DNA of 49,440 nt from Flavobacteriales bacterium. GTDB taxonomy: Bacteria; Bacteroidota; Bacteroidia; Flavobacteriales; TMED113. Of the stretch, positions 18,090-27,197 are shown piece by piece (position 1 is the stretch's first letter; each line of letters starts with the position of its first letter). The stretch spans positions 1-49,440 of the forward strand of contig PBCX01000004.1 of NCBI GenBank assembly GCA_002718035.1, read 5' to 3'. The notes under the pieces were generated by a model, which was not told where the DNA came from, made no database searches, and saw only the letters and a program-made list of their open reading frames with translations. The position numbers and the translations under genes are program-made.

Positions 18090-19443
18090 TTATCCCAAAT
18101 AAAAAAATAGTCATACCACCTAGCATTATTAACATAGAATATGGAAGGATTTGCCGAGCTTTTAATCCTGTAATTCCTAAAAGTGGTAAAGCCCAAAATG
18201 GCTGAAGCATATTCGTTAATTGGTCTCCGTAGACAAAAGCCATAATTGTTTTTTCAAATGAAACATTTAATTCATTAGCAACTTGTAAAATTATAGGTGC
18301 TTGTACAGCCCACTGACCTCCACCACTAGGAACAAAAATATTAACAATACCAGCGCTTATCATGGTATATATTGGATAAGTAAATTCACTTGAAATACTT
18401 GTAAAGAAGTCAGAAAAAACATAAACTAGACCAGAAGATGTCATAATCCCCATAATTCCAAAATATAGTGGAAATTGAATTAGAATACCTGACACTCCTT
18501 TTATTGCTTCGTTAATTGAATTTAAAAAATCTTTAAAATTTGAGTGTAAAAATAAAGCAAGACCAAGCAAAGAAAAATTTATAAAGTTTGGGTTAATAAA
18601 ATCTAAACTTGATGAAAAAATAATTTTTTTAAATGATAATATTAGTATAATTCCACCGAATAATGTTCCGATTAAATTAGATTCATCTATTTTTTCTGCA
18701 AAGTATTTTTTTTTAGTATTTATTTTTTTGTTTTCAAATGATTTTAAATTAATATTTAAATCTGACTCTTTATTACTAACTTTTGCAATTATGTAGAACA
18801 ATAATGGTATAAGTAATAATAAAAAACCGCTAACAAATAAATTCATATTTGAGAAAACAGTATTGCTAAAATCAATATTATTTGGTAATATTTTTAATAA
18901 TTTATCATCTGTTACTAAATCCCTTAAATGACCAGCCTCTGCTATTTTTAATGGAGCAGAACCTGAAAGGCCTCCATGCCAAACCATGAGTCCACAATAC
19001 CCAGCTGCACCAAACAATGGGTAATTTATTTTAACTCTATTCCTTGCTAAATTTTCCCCAACTTTTTTTGCTAAAATAGCTCCAAAGATTAGACCTAAAC
19101 CCCAGTTTAAAAAACTTACAAGAATTGAAAAGAATGAAATAAAAAAAACTGATGATGCTGTATCTTTACAAAATCTTGTAATTAATGAGATTATAGAATT
19201 AGCAAATTTTGTTAAGGCTACAGAATGACCAAGGACTAACATTAACATCATTTGTGTGGTGAAGCTTAATAAGCTAGAATTCCAAAGTCCTTTTTCCCAT
19301 CCAGTAATTATCTTAGTATAAGATTGTTCAGTTAGTAACAAGGCAAGCAGAAAAACTACTAAAGTTAAAATTACAGCAATAGTAAAGGGGGATGGGAAAA
19401 ATTTATTAAATAATTTTTCTGTTAATCTTACAATAGAAATCAT
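18079..19443 (-). CDS. AtoE-type short-chain fatty acid transporter
   Basis: 454-residue polytopic membrane protein with about 10-12 hydrophobic segments. Family marks are LTEKLFNKFFPSPFTIAVILT at the N-terminus, GWEKGLWNSSLLSFTTQMMLMLVLGH, GYCGLMVWHGGLSGSAPLKIAE and NIFVPSGGGQWAVQAPII, the last being the most characteristic motif of AtoE/TIGR00366 proteins. AtoE is assigned to import of short-chain fatty acids such as butyrate or acetoacetate. Its stop lies 3 bases from the DUF3127 gene upstream on the same strand, and the flavin reductase precedes that, so the three are probably one operon. The functional link between them is unclear. Confidence 0.88.
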   Translation of the reverse strand: MISIVRLTEKLFNKFFPSPFTIAVILTLVVFLLALLLTEQSYTKIITGWEKGLWNSSLLSFTTQMMLMLVLGHSVALTKFANSIISLITRFCKDTASSVFFISFFSILVSFLNWGLGLIFGAILAKKVGENLARNRVKINYPLFGAAGYCGLMVWHGGLSGSAPLKIAEAGHLRDLVTDDKLLKILPNNIDFSNTVFSNMNLFVSGFLLLLIPLLFYIIAKVSNKESDLNINLKSFENKKINTKKKYFAEKIDESNLIGTLFGGIILILSFKKIIFSSSLDFINPNFINFSLLGLALFLHSNFKDFLNSINEAIKGVSGILIQFPLYFGIMGIMTSSGLVYVFSDFFTSISSEFTYPIYTMISAGIVNIFVPSGGGQWAVQAPIILQVANELNVSFEKTIMAFVYGDQLTNMLQPFWALPLLGITGLKARQILPYSMLIMLGGMTIFLFGIIIF

Positions 19444-19445
19444 AA

Positions 19446-19769
19446 TTAAAACGGAACATTTGTAGGTTCATTATCACTTTGTTCCTCCAAATTTTTTTCT
19501 ATTTTCCAGGCATCAATATTATGAAAGTATCGATTATTAAATTTTTTTGAATATAAATTGAAATGAACTTCAATATTATCATTTATTTGAAATTTGTCTA
19601 ATATTTTAACTTTTTCTTCACCAAAAAGTTGAAAACAAATTTCCGAGTTAAATTGAGATCCTGTATCTAAAATAAAATTTTTCTTTTTCCATATTTTACC
19701 TTCTTTACCCTCAATTGTTTCAGCGTCAAATTTTTTTACAAGAATACCTTTAATATTTAGTGTGTTCAT
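19446..19769 (-). CDS. DUF3127 family protein with SSB-like C-terminal tip
   Basis: 107-residue soluble protein of the Bacteroidota-specific DUF3127 family, recognised by IKGILVKKFDAETIEGKEG, KKKNFILDTG and EICFQLFGEEKVKIL followed by a predicted five-strand beta domain with FHNIDAWKIE. The layout suggests an OB-like fold. The protein ends in an acidic linker and NEPTNVPF, similar to the acidic tip (DDDIPF-like) with which single-stranded DNA-binding proteins recruit partners. DNA binding is only a suggestion from this tail and fold. Its start overlaps the stop of the flavin reductase gene by 4 bases. Confidence 0.75.
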   Translation of the reverse strand: MNTLNIKGILVKKFDAETIEGKEGKIWKKKNFILDTGSQFNSEICFQLFGEEKVKILDKFQINDNIEVHFNLYSKKFNNRYFHNIDAWKIEKNLEEQSDNEPTNVPF

Positions 19770-20392
19770 TTTATATTATTTTTATTAATCTTAAAAAGAG
19801 ATTTTGAATCACTTTTTATATACCAATCATAACCCATTCTTCCAACTAAATCAATTTTATTTTGATCAATTTTTTTATTTTGATTCAATATTTTTTCAGA
19901 AATATGAATTAGTTGAATTTCACAAATTATTAAATTACCAGATCCAGCATTATCACCTAAACTTATAATTTTATTAACGGCACATTCCATTTGAACAGGA
20001 CTTTCTTTAACTCTATATGGTTTTACAATTTCAGAATTTAAATGTGTAAAGCCTGATTCTATAAATTCATCAATTTCACTTGCGTAATCAAAGCTGGATT
20101 TGACCATCTTTTCTACAATTTCATAATTAACAATGTTAATTACAACTTCTTTAATTTGTTGTAAATTTCTAAGAGTATCTTTTTCAGTATTATTTCTAAT
20201 TCTCCTTGCAGGAGAAAATATTAATATTGGAGGGTTACCGCTAAATACATTAAAAAAACTAAATGGGCTTAAGTTGGGAATATTATTTTTATCTATTGTA
20301 CTTGCAAGAGCAATTGGTCTTGGTCCTACAGCACTAAGTAAGTATTCTTGAACTAGTTTTGTTTCTGTGTTTTTAGGATTTATTTTGATCAT
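19766..20392 (-). CDS. flavin reductase-like FMN-binding split-barrel protein
   Basis: 208-residue protein with the flavin reductase-like split-barrel signature: YLLSAVGPRPIALASTID at about residues 17-34, NLSPFSFFNVFSGNPPILIF, and KDTLRNLQQIKEVVINIV. The end carries LVGRMGYDWYIKSDSKSLF, seen in the Bacteroidota subgroup. Members bind FMN and reduce flavin with NAD(P)H or act as flavoprotein oxidoreductases; no substrate can be given. First gene of a probable operon with DUF3127 and the AtoE-like transporter. It starts 128 bases from the divergently oriented tRNA-Leu. Confidence 0.85.
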   Translation of the reverse strand: MIKINPKNTETKLVQEYLLSAVGPRPIALASTIDKNNIPNLSPFSFFNVFSGNPPILIFSPARRIRNNTEKDTLRNLQQIKEVVINIVNYEIVEKMVKSSFDYASEIDEFIESGFTHLNSEIVKPYRVKESPVQMECAVNKIISLGDNAGSGNLIICEIQLIHISEKILNQNKKIDQNKIDLVGRMGYDWYIKSDSKSLFKINKNNIK

Positions 20393-20473
20393 TGCTGGAA
20401 GTTAATAATTATTAATTTAATGCTAGTGAATATGATTAATAAGTTATTAATATAAAAATAAATTAAGTCTTTT

Positions 20474-20504
20474 TTTGTCCTCTTTATAAATAGTTATAGA
20501 TTTG
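20474..20504 (+). promoter_or_regulatory. textbook Bacteroidota promoter for tRNA-Leu
   Basis: TTTG at 20474-20477, a 19-base spacer, then TAGATTTG at 20497-20504. Both elements match the Bacteroidota -33 (TTTG) and -7 (TAnnTTTG) consensus exactly and the spacing is ideal. Predicted transcription would start about 10 bases before the tRNA at 20521. Confidence 0.75.
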
Positions 20505-20520
20505 TTTTATTGTATGAAAT

Positions 20521-20602
20521 GCGGATATGGTGGAACTGGTAGACACGCTAGATTTAGGATCTAGTGCCGAAAGGTGTGTGGGTTCGACTCCCTCTATCCG
20601 CA
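20521..20602 (+). tRNA. tRNA-Leu (anticodon UAG)
   Basis: Class II tRNA. Acceptor stem GCGGATA (20521-20527) pairs with TATCCGC (20595-20601), and A20602 is the discriminator. The anticodon arm is CTAGA/TCTAG around TTTAGGA, giving anticodon TAG (reads CUN leucine codons). A long variable arm is present, and the T arm has the GTTCGACTC loop region. CCA is not encoded. Confidence 0.96.
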
Positions 20603-20627
20603 CTTTCTTTTTAACCCGGATTGCATA

Positions 20628-21758
20628 ATGGAATATTTAATACTTACTTTTTTAATCATCATTTTTGCTATTGCTTTACAATTGTATTTTCAGTTAAAAA
20701 AATCAAAATCAAATAATAATAATACCTCTTTATTATTTGAAATGAATAAACAGCTAAGAGATGATATAGAAAAAATGAGAACTAGTGTTGAAAACGCAAG
20801 TGGGACTAATAGAAAAGAAATTCAAGATAAATTAGATGGTATTCATAAAGGAATGAACGAGTTTCAAAAACACACTAATCAAAGTTTACAAAAACAATTT
20901 AAGGATACTGCAAGTATTATTTCAAATGTTTCTGAAAGACTTAAGGGCTTAGAAAGTACAAATAAACAAGTTTTAAGTTTTACAGAACAAATGAAAAGCC
21001 TTGAGAAGATCCTGCAAAATCCTAAACAAAGAGGAATATTTGGTGAAATACAACTTAGTAATTTATTAGCTAATGTTTTACCGCCTGATCACTATCAAAT
21101 GCAATATTCTTTTAAAAATGGAGACAAAGTAGATGCAGTATTATTTTATAATGATTTTATTGTACCAATAGACTCCAAATTTTCTCTTGAAAACTATAAT
21201 AAAATGGTTGAAGAAGAAAATCCAGAATTAAAAAAAGATTTTGAAAATGAATTTAAAAAAGATATAAAAAATAGAATTAATGAAACTGCAAAATATATAA
21301 GGCCTAAAGAAAATACTACTGAGTATGCTTTTATGTTTATTCCTGCTGATGGTTTGTATCAAAGTTTATTGAGTAATAAAGTGGGGACAATTGAAGTAAA
21401 TTCAAAAAATTTAATAGAATATGCTTTTAATAAAAAAGTCATGATTGTTTCACCGATGTCACTTTTTCCCTATTTGCAGACAGCTTTAAAAGCATTAAAT
21501 GAATTAAAAATGGAAGCAAATATTGAAGTTATTAAAAAAAACTTATACAATTTAACTCATCATCTTAAAGCATATGAAGATTGTATTCAAAGATTAGGTA
21601 AAAATTTAGGAACTGTTGTTAATCAATATAATGAAGCATCTTCCGAATTTAAGAAGATTGATAAAGATGTAATCAAAATAAGCTCGGGAGAAATGGAAAT
21701 AGGATTTGATCCTCAATTAGTTGAGAAACCAAAAAAATTTAATGAAAATGAAATATAA
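20628..21758 (+). CDS. rmuC: DNA recombination protein RmuC
   Basis: 376 residues from the ATG at 20628. An open frame extends upstream to 20574, but that would run into tRNA-Leu, so the later ATG is chosen. The N-terminus MEYLILTFLIIIFAIALQL is a membrane anchor, followed by a coiled coil (about 30-125), then the RmuC nuclease-like domain with NPKQRGIFGEIQLSNLL, KVDAVLFYNDFIVPIDSKFS and YAFMFIPADGLYQSLL. RmuC limits DNA rearrangements at inverted repeats and is thought to be a nuclease related to restriction endonucleases. Its 3' end overlaps the start of the adenosyltransferase gene. Confidence 0.92.
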   Translation: MEYLILTFLIIIFAIALQLYFQLKKSKSNNNNTSLLFEMNKQLRDDIEKMRTSVENASGTNRKEIQDKLDGIHKGMNEFQKHTNQSLQKQFKDTASIISNVSERLKGLESTNKQVLSFTEQMKSLEKILQNPKQRGIFGEIQLSNLLANVLPPDHYQMQYSFKNGDKVDAVLFYNDFIVPIDSKFSLENYNKMVEEENPELKKDFENEFKKDIKNRINETAKYIRPKENTTEYAFMFIPADGLYQSLLSNKVGTIEVNSKNLIEYAFNKKVMIVSPMSLFPYLQTALKALNELKMEANIEVIKKNLYNLTHHLKAYEDCIQRLGKNLGTVVNQYNEASSEFKKIDKDVIKISSGEMEIGFDPQLVEKPKKFNENEI

Positions 21759-22308
21759 AATTTACACTAGACTGGGAGATAAAGGAAAAACATCCATCAT
21801 TGGTGAAAATAAAATTGATAAACATGATATAAGAATTGAGGCATATGGTACTATAGATGAGTTAAATAGTTATTTTGGTTTAATTAGATCTTTTGAAGAG
21901 GTTAAATCAATTATTTTTTTGAACAATTTTTTAATTAAGTGTCAAAATATATTATTTAAAATAGGTTCTTATTTGGCTCAAACTGAAAAAAAAAGAAAAA
22001 AAAATAAAGATTTCTTAATTTTAGATGCTGAAATTCTAGACTTAGAAAATATAATTGATGAGATTGAAAAAGATACTCCACCTATAACTAGATTTGTTTT
22101 GCCTGGAGGGACAATAATAAGTTCACATTTTCAAATTGCAAGAACAATTTGTCGAAGAGCTGAGAGAAAAATCACTTTTTACAATGAACAAGAAAAATTA
22201 GATTTCAATTTATTGATTTATATAAATCGTCTCTCTGACTTTTTATTTGTGTCGGGTCGTTTTTTGTTAAATAAAAGTCAATCGAAAGAATTGTTTTGGG
22301 AGAAGTAA
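21742..22308 (+). CDS. cob(I)alamin adenosyltransferase (PduO type)
   Basis: 188 residues from the ATG at 21742 (an ATG at 21748 is equally possible; a longer TTG-started frame lies inside rmuC and is not favoured). Motifs of PduO-type ATP:corrinoid adenosyltransferases are YTRLGDKGKTSIIG near the start, EAYGTIDELNS, FVLPGGT, RTICRRAERK and YINRLSDFLFVSGR, covering the ATP-binding N-terminus and the conserved Arg/Glu/Asp network of the helical bundle. It makes adenosylcobalamin from cob(I)alamin and ATP. No cobalamin pathway gene is near, consistent with salvage of imported B12 (inference). It overlaps rmuC by 17 bases. Confidence 0.93.
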   Translation: MKMKYKIYTRLGDKGKTSIIGENKIDKHDIRIEAYGTIDELNSYFGLIRSFEEVKSIIFLNNFLIKCQNILFKIGSYLAQTEKKRKKNKDFLILDAEILDLENIIDEIEKDTPPITRFVLPGGTIISSHFQIARTICRRAERKITFYNEQEKLDFNLLIYINRLSDFLFVSGRFLLNKSQSKELFWEK

Positions 22309-22317
22309 ATAAAAAAT

Positions 22318-22348
22318 ATTGCATAAATGTTTAAAAAAACTAAATTTG
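22318..22348 (+). promoter_or_regulatory. promoter for DUF2795-secA
   Basis: ATTG (22318-22321, one mismatch to the TTTG -33 element), a 19-base spacer and TAAATTTG (22341-22348, full match to TAnnTTTG). It lies 19 bases before the DUF2795 ATG, giving a very short leader. Confidence 0.6.
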
Positions 22349-22367
22349 CAAATTAAACTAAATTATT

Positions 22368-22595
22368 ATGTCTTACTGGACTTTAGAATTAGCTTCTTAC
22401 TTGAGCGATGCTCCTTTTCCAGCAAATAAAGATGAGTTAATTGATTATGCAATTAGAACAGGCGCTCCAGCTGAAGTAATTGAAAATTTACAAGCTCTTG
22501 AGGATGGTGGTATTGAGATATACGATAGTATAGAAGATATATGGCCTGATTATCCATCAGAAGAAGATTTTTTATGGAATGAAGAGGAATATTAA
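22368..22595 (+). CDS. small acidic DUF2795 protein
   Basis: 75-residue acidic protein of the DUF2795 family. The conserved pattern is LELASYLSDAPFPANKDELIDYAIRTGAPAEVIENLQAL (described here in outline: a helical domain with the Pro-containing FPANKDEL turn), then an acidic tail DYPSEEDFLWNEEEY. It has its own good promoter and lies 15 bases before secA on the same strand. In my recollection this neighbourhood is conserved in flavobacteria. No function is established that I know of. Cotranscription with secA makes a role in expression or activity of the Sec motor worth considering (inference). Confidence 0.88.
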   Translation: MSYWTLELASYLSDAPFPANKDELIDYAIRTGAPAEVIENLQALEDGGIEIYDSIEDIWPDYPSEEDFLWNEEEY

Positions 22596-22610
22596 TAATA
22601 AAAATCAATT

Positions 22611-25600
22611 ATGTCCTTTTTAAATTCTATAGTTAATTTGTTTGGAACAAAATCTAATAGAGATTTCAAGAAGTTAGCTCCTTTTGCAGATAAAATTAAT
22701 AACAAGTTCTATTCTTTAGAAAAACTTTCTAATGATGAACTTAGATCTAAAACAATAGAATTTAAAAAAATAATTAGTAATTCTATTAAGGATGAAAATG
22801 AGCAGTTGGAAAAATTCTATAAAAAAATAAATTCTAAAGAATTTCTACTAAATCCTAATGAAAAAATATATGAAGAAATCGATTCTTTAAATTCGGTTAT
22901 ATATTCTAAAGTAGAAGAAAAACTTAATATCTTAAAGGAAGATGCGTTTGCTGTCATGAAAGAAACTGCAAGAAGATTTACTCTCAATAAATCTATTGAA
23001 GTTGATGCTACTGATTTTGATAATTCTTTATCAAAAGAAAGAGATTACTTAAAAATCTCAGATAATAAATCAATTTGGGATTCAACTTGGAAGTCTGGAG
23101 GTGTTTTGAAAAAATGGGACATGATACATTACGATGTTCAGTTAATGGGAGGGCTAGTTTTACATGAAGGAAAGATTGCGGAAATGCAAACTGGAGAAGG
23201 TAAAACTTTAGTTGCGACATTGCCTATTTATTTGAATGCCCTTTCATCATTTGGTGTTCACGTTGTAACAGTTAATGATTATTTAGCAAAAAGAGACGCT
23301 GAATGGATGCGCCCTTTATTTGAGTTTCATCAACTAAGCGTTGATTGTATTGACAATCATACTCCAAATTCAATTGAAAGAAGAAATGCTTATAAATCTG
23401 ATATTACATACGGTACAAATAGTGAGTTTGGTTTTGATTATTTAAGAGACAATATGGCTAGTTCCAAATTAGACCTTGTCCAAAAAAAATTAAATTATGC
23501 AATAGTTGATGAAGTTGATTCTGTATTAATCGATGATGCAAGAACACCTTTAATTATTTCAGGAGCGGTTAAGCAACAAGGAAATGAAGCATTTCAAAAA
23601 TTAAAACCATTAATAGAAAAGATTGTCAAGGCTCAAAAAGATTTGGTTGGATCCGAGTTTACATCCTTAAAAAGTTATTTAAGTGATAATAATAATAATG
23701 AAGCAGGAATTAAATTATTGAGAATTTATAGAGGTTTGCCAAAAAATAAATCACTTATCAAATTTTTAAGTGAAGATGGTATGAAAACATTACTTCAAAA
23801 AACCGAAAATAAATTTTTACAGGACCAAAGTAAAGAAATGCATATTATTGATAATGACCTATTTTTCACTATTGATGAAAAAAATAATTCAACGGAGCTT
23901 ACTGATAAAGGAATAGATTTTTTGTCAAATTTTTCTGACGACAAAGATTTCTTTGTTTTACCTGATATTGGTTTAGAGTTAGCGAAATTAGATAATTTAG
24001 AAGACAAGAAAATTGCTGAAGAAAAGAAAACAAAATTAATTCAAGATTTTTCCCTGAAAAGTGAACGTATCCATACCTTGAATCAGTTATTAAAGGCGTA
24101 TACCTTATTTGAAAATGATATTGAATATGTTGTTATGGATAATAAAGTTAAAATTGTTGATGAACAAACTGGTCGTGTTATGGATGGAAGAAGATATTCT
24201 GATGGGTTGCATCAAGCTATTGAGGCTAAAGAGAATTGTAAAATTGAAGCGTCAACACAAACACTTGCCTCAATTACACTTCAAAATTTTTTCAGAATGT
24301 ATAATAAATTATCTGGAATGACTGGAACAGCTTCAACAGAATCAGGAGAATTTTGGGACATCTATAAATTAGATGTTATTGAAGTCCCAACAAATAAACC
24401 AATTCTTAGAGATGATAAAAATGATTTAGTATATAAAACTAATAAAGAAAAGTATAATGCTATAGTTGAAGAAATTATAAATTTAAATAAAAAAAATAGA
24501 CCTGTTTTAGTTGGTACTACTTCTGTTGAAATTTCGGAGCTAATAAGTAGAGTTTTAAAAAAATCAAATATTAGACATAATGTTTTAAATGCTAAGTTAC
24601 ACAAACAGGAAGCAGATGTAGTTGCTGAAGCTGGAGAATCTAAATCAGTTACTATTGCAACAAATATGGCTGGCCGAGGGACAGATATAAAGCTAGCGAA
24701 AGGAGTTAAGGAAAATGGTGGCCTTGCAATTTTAGGAACTGAAAGGCATGATTCTAGAAGAGTTGATAGACAGTTAAGAGGTCGTTCTGGAAGACAAGGT
24801 GATCCTGGTTCTTCTCACTTTTTTGTTTCCTTAGAAGATAATTTAATGCGACTTTTTGGTTCTGATAGAATTGCAAAATTAATGGATAGAATGGGGCATA
24901 AGGAAGGGGAGGTTATACAACATAGTATGATTACAAAATCGATTGAAAGAGCTCAAAAGAAAATTGAAGAAAATAACTTTGGTATTAGAAAACGTTTGTT
25001 GGAATATGATGATGTTATGAACTCACAAAGAGAGGTTATATATAAAAAAAGAAAAAATGCATTAATGGGTGAGAAGTTGTCACTTGACTTGTCTAATTCA
25101 TTTAATGATATGGTTTTTTCTCTGTTAGATAATCACATGGATTCAAAAAACTTTTTATTATTTAAAAATGATTTTTTAAAAGTTTTTTCTCTTGATTGTC
25201 CAATTAATGAAAATGAATTCAATTCTCTTGAATTATCAAGAATTCAAGAGAAAATTTATGAATATATATTTCAATTTTATATTGATAAACTTCAAACAAT
25301 AAAATTTGATGCATTCCCTGTTGTAAATAAAATTTATTTAGATGAATCTAATAGCTATAAAAATATCATTATACCATTTTTTGATGGAAAGTCTGGTTTG
25401 AATGTTGTAACTAATTTAGAAGAATCTCATAACAGCGAAGGTAATTGTATTATTAAAGACTTTGAAAGATGTGTAGTTTTATCATTTATTGATAGATACT
25501 GGAAAGAACATTTAAGAGAAATGGATGATTTAAGACAATCTGTTCAAGGAGCTGTATATGAACAAAAAGACCCGTTACTTATTTATAAATTTGAATCTTT

Positions 25601-25868
25601 TAAACTTTTTGAAGAAATGTTATTTAAAATTAACACAGAAATAATATCATTTTTATTTAAGGCTCAACTTCCGTCAAGAAATTCTAATAATATTTCAGAA
25701 GCTAAAATTAAATCCCAATTTGGAAAAGCTGAGAGAGGAAAAGAGTTGAAAATAAAACAACAAACTAATAGAGGTTCAGATTCTTCACAAAATAATTTAT
25801 CTGGTTCTAAGAACCCACCATTAAGTAGAAGACAAAGACGTTTACAAGACAGAGGAAGAAGAAGATAA
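22611..25868 (+). CDS. secA: protein translocase ATPase SecA
   Basis: 1085-residue SecA, the ATP-driven motor that pushes preproteins through SecYEG. Visible are Walker A MQTGEGKT near residue 192, the DEVDSVLIDDARTPLIISG Walker B region near 300, the preprotein cross-linking region, NMAGRGTDIKL and RQLRGRSGRQGDPGSS of nucleotide-binding domain 2, and the helical scaffold. It is longer than E. coli SecA (901) because of extra segments, mainly at about residues 325-430, as is usual in Bacteroidota. The C-terminal CxCx8CH zinc motif is missing; the protein ends in a basic tail (RRQRRLQDRGRRR). It follows DUF2795 by 15 bases and converges on murF with a 1-base gap. Confidence 0.98.
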   Translation: MSFLNSIVNLFGTKSNRDFKKLAPFADKINNKFYSLEKLSNDELRSKTIEFKKIISNSIKDENEQLEKFYKKINSKEFLLNPNEKIYEEIDSLNSVIYSKVEEKLNILKEDAFAVMKETARRFTLNKSIEVDATDFDNSLSKERDYLKISDNKSIWDSTWKSGGVLKKWDMIHYDVQLMGGLVLHEGKIAEMQTGEGKTLVATLPIYLNALSSFGVHVVTVNDYLAKRDAEWMRPLFEFHQLSVDCIDNHTPNSIERRNAYKSDITYGTNSEFGFDYLRDNMASSKLDLVQKKLNYAIVDEVDSVLIDDARTPLIISGAVKQQGNEAFQKLKPLIEKIVKAQKDLVGSEFTSLKSYLSDNNNNEAGIKLLRIYRGLPKNKSLIKFLSEDGMKTLLQKTENKFLQDQSKEMHIIDNDLFFTIDEKNNSTELTDKGIDFLSNFSDDKDFFVLPDIGLELAKLDNLEDKKIAEEKKTKLIQDFSLKSERIHTLNQLLKAYTLFENDIEYVVMDNKVKIVDEQTGRVMDGRRYSDGLHQAIEAKENCKIEASTQTLASITLQNFFRMYNKLSGMTGTASTESGEFWDIYKLDVIEVPTNKPILRDDKNDLVYKTNKEKYNAIVEEIINLNKKNRPVLVGTTSVEISELISRVLKKSNIRHNVLNAKLHKQEADVVAEAGESKSVTIATNMAGRGTDIKLAKGVKENGGLAILGTERHDSRRVDRQLRGRSGRQGDPGSSHFFVSLEDNLMRLFGSDRIAKLMDRMGHKEGEVIQHSMITKSIERAQKKIEENNFGIRKRLLEYDDVMNSQREVIYKKRKNALMGEKLSLDLSNSFNDMVFSLLDNHMDSKNFLLFKNDFLKVFSLDCPINENEFNSLELSRIQEKIYEYIFQFYIDKLQTIKFDAFPVVNKIYLDESNSYKNIIIPFFDGKSGLNVVTNLEESHNSEGNCIIKDFERCVVLSFIDRYWKEHLREMDDLRQSVQGAVYEQKDPLLIYKFESFKLFEEMLFKINTEIISFLFKAQLPSRNSNNISEAKIKSQFGKAERGKELKIKQQTNRGSDSSQNNLSGSKNPPLSRRQRRLQDRGRRR

Positions 25869-25869
25869 A

Positions 25870-27156
25870 TTATAAATTATCAATTAATGTTTCTAACTTC
25901 ATTTTTCTAGATCCTTTTACCAGTATTAATTTTTGTTTATTTTTCTCTTTTGAAAGGTTTTTTACTAGTTGCTCTTTACTTTTAAATTTCAAAAAATCAC
26001 ATGAGATTTTATGAAAGATCTCCCCAATAAGTATACAATTTTTTATTTTTTTTAAATGTAAGTACTCTACTATTTCTTTATGAAATTTTATAGTTTCATC
26101 TCCAAGCTCTAACATATCCCCTAAAATAATAACTTTTTCAAGATTGGTTTTTAATTTAATAAAGCTTTTTATAGCAAACATCATGCTAGATGGATTAGCA
26201 TTATACGCATCCAATATTATTTGATTGTATTTAGTTTTTATTAGTTCAGACCTATTGTTTTTAAATTTGTAGTTTGTAAGTACTTCTTTAATTTTATTTA
26301 AATCAATACCAAAGAATTTTCCAATATTTATAGAAGCAATAATATTTATAAGGTTGTATTCACCAACAATTTTTGTTTTAACTAATTTATTCTCCCATTT
26401 GAAACTTAAATATGGGTTGGATTCAATTATTTGTATTTTATCTGAATTTGAGCCATATTCACAAATATTATTATATGAGCTATATACTTTATTTATTTTT
26501 CTTTGATTAACTAAATTTTTATCATCTGTATTTAAAAAAATAGTTCCTTTGTTTTTAATTAAATACTTCCATAACTCAGTCTTAGTATTTATAATATTTT
26601 TAACATTAATAAATTCTTGTAAGTGCGCATTTCCAATATTTGTTATTAATCCGTGAGTTGGTTTTCCAATTTCACATAGTTCTTGAATATCACCTAATTT
26701 ACTGGCTCCAAATTCTAAAACAGCAATTTCATGATTTTTATCAATTGAAAGAATTGTTAATGGCAGTCCAATATGATTATTAAAATTTCCACTTGTTTTT
26801 TTAGTATTATATTTTTGTTTTAATACGTCATAAATTAAATTCTTTGTTGACGTCTTACCATTTGTTCCAGTAATTGCAAAAACAGGTATTTTCAGTGTAT
26901 TTCTATGTTTCTTTGCAAGATCCTGAAGGCAGTTTAGCACATTATTTACATAGTATAGTTTAGGATCTTTTTTATGTATTTTTTCGTCAACAACAACAAT
27001 TTCAGCACCTTTTTTAATAGCATTTAGCGCGTAATTGTTACCGTTGAAATTAGAGCCTTTTAAACAAAAAAAAATACTACCTTTTATTTCTTTTCTAGTA
27101 TCTGTGGAAATTTTTTTTAGTTCAAGAAATTTTGAGTAAAGAAAATCAATATTCAT
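25870..27156 (-). CDS. murF: UDP-N-acetylmuramoyl-tripeptide--D-alanyl-D-alanine ligase
   Basis: 428-residue cytoplasmic Mur ligase that adds D-Ala-D-Ala to UDP-MurNAc-tripeptide. It has an N-terminal substrate domain (ISTDTRKEIKGSIFFCLKG), the ATP-binding AITGTNGKTSTKN at residues 94-106, FGASKLGDIQELCEIGKPTHGLITNIGNAHLQ in the central domain (quoted in outline), and a C-terminal domain with LDAYNANPSSMMFAI and ILGDMLELGDE typical of MurF rather than MurC/D/E. It lies downstream of gldJ on the same strand, 53 bases apart, a gene order known from flavobacteria. A terminator-like hairpin sits in that gap. Confidence 0.96.
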   Translation of the reverse strand: MNIDFLYSKFLELKKISTDTRKEIKGSIFFCLKGSNFNGNNYALNAIKKGAEIVVVDEKIHKKDPKLYYVNNVLNCLQDLAKKHRNTLKIPVFAITGTNGKTSTKNLIYDVLKQKYNTKKTSGNFNNHIGLPLTILSIDKNHEIAVLEFGASKLGDIQELCEIGKPTHGLITNIGNAHLQEFINVKNIINTKTELWKYLIKNKGTIFLNTDDKNLVNQRKINKVYSSYNNICEYGSNSDKIQIIESNPYLSFKWENKLVKTKIVGEYNLINIIASINIGKFFGIDLNKIKEVLTNYKFKNNRSELIKTKYNQIILDAYNANPSSMMFAIKSFIKLKTNLEKVIILGDMLELGDETIKFHKEIVEYLHLKKIKNCILIGEIFHKISCDFLKFKSKEQLVKNLSKEKNKQKLILVKGSRKMKLETLIDNL

Positions 27157-27159
27157 ATT

Positions 27160-27197
27160 AAAAAAATAAAAAGGCCTCTATAAAAATTAGACCCTTT
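27160..27197 (-). terminator. terminator-like hairpin between gldJ and murF
   Basis: On the minus strand, AAAGG and TCTA pair with TAGA and CCTTT around a small loop, with a short internal mismatch, and a T-rich run follows. It sits in the 53-base gap after gldJ. It may stop or reduce read-through into murF, whose start follows closely. The stem is imperfect. Confidence 0.5.

Noticed and set aside
20574-20627. Upstream extension of the rmuC reading frame
   Set aside because: It overlaps the 3' part of tRNA-Leu; the ATG at 20628 starts with a normal membrane anchor.
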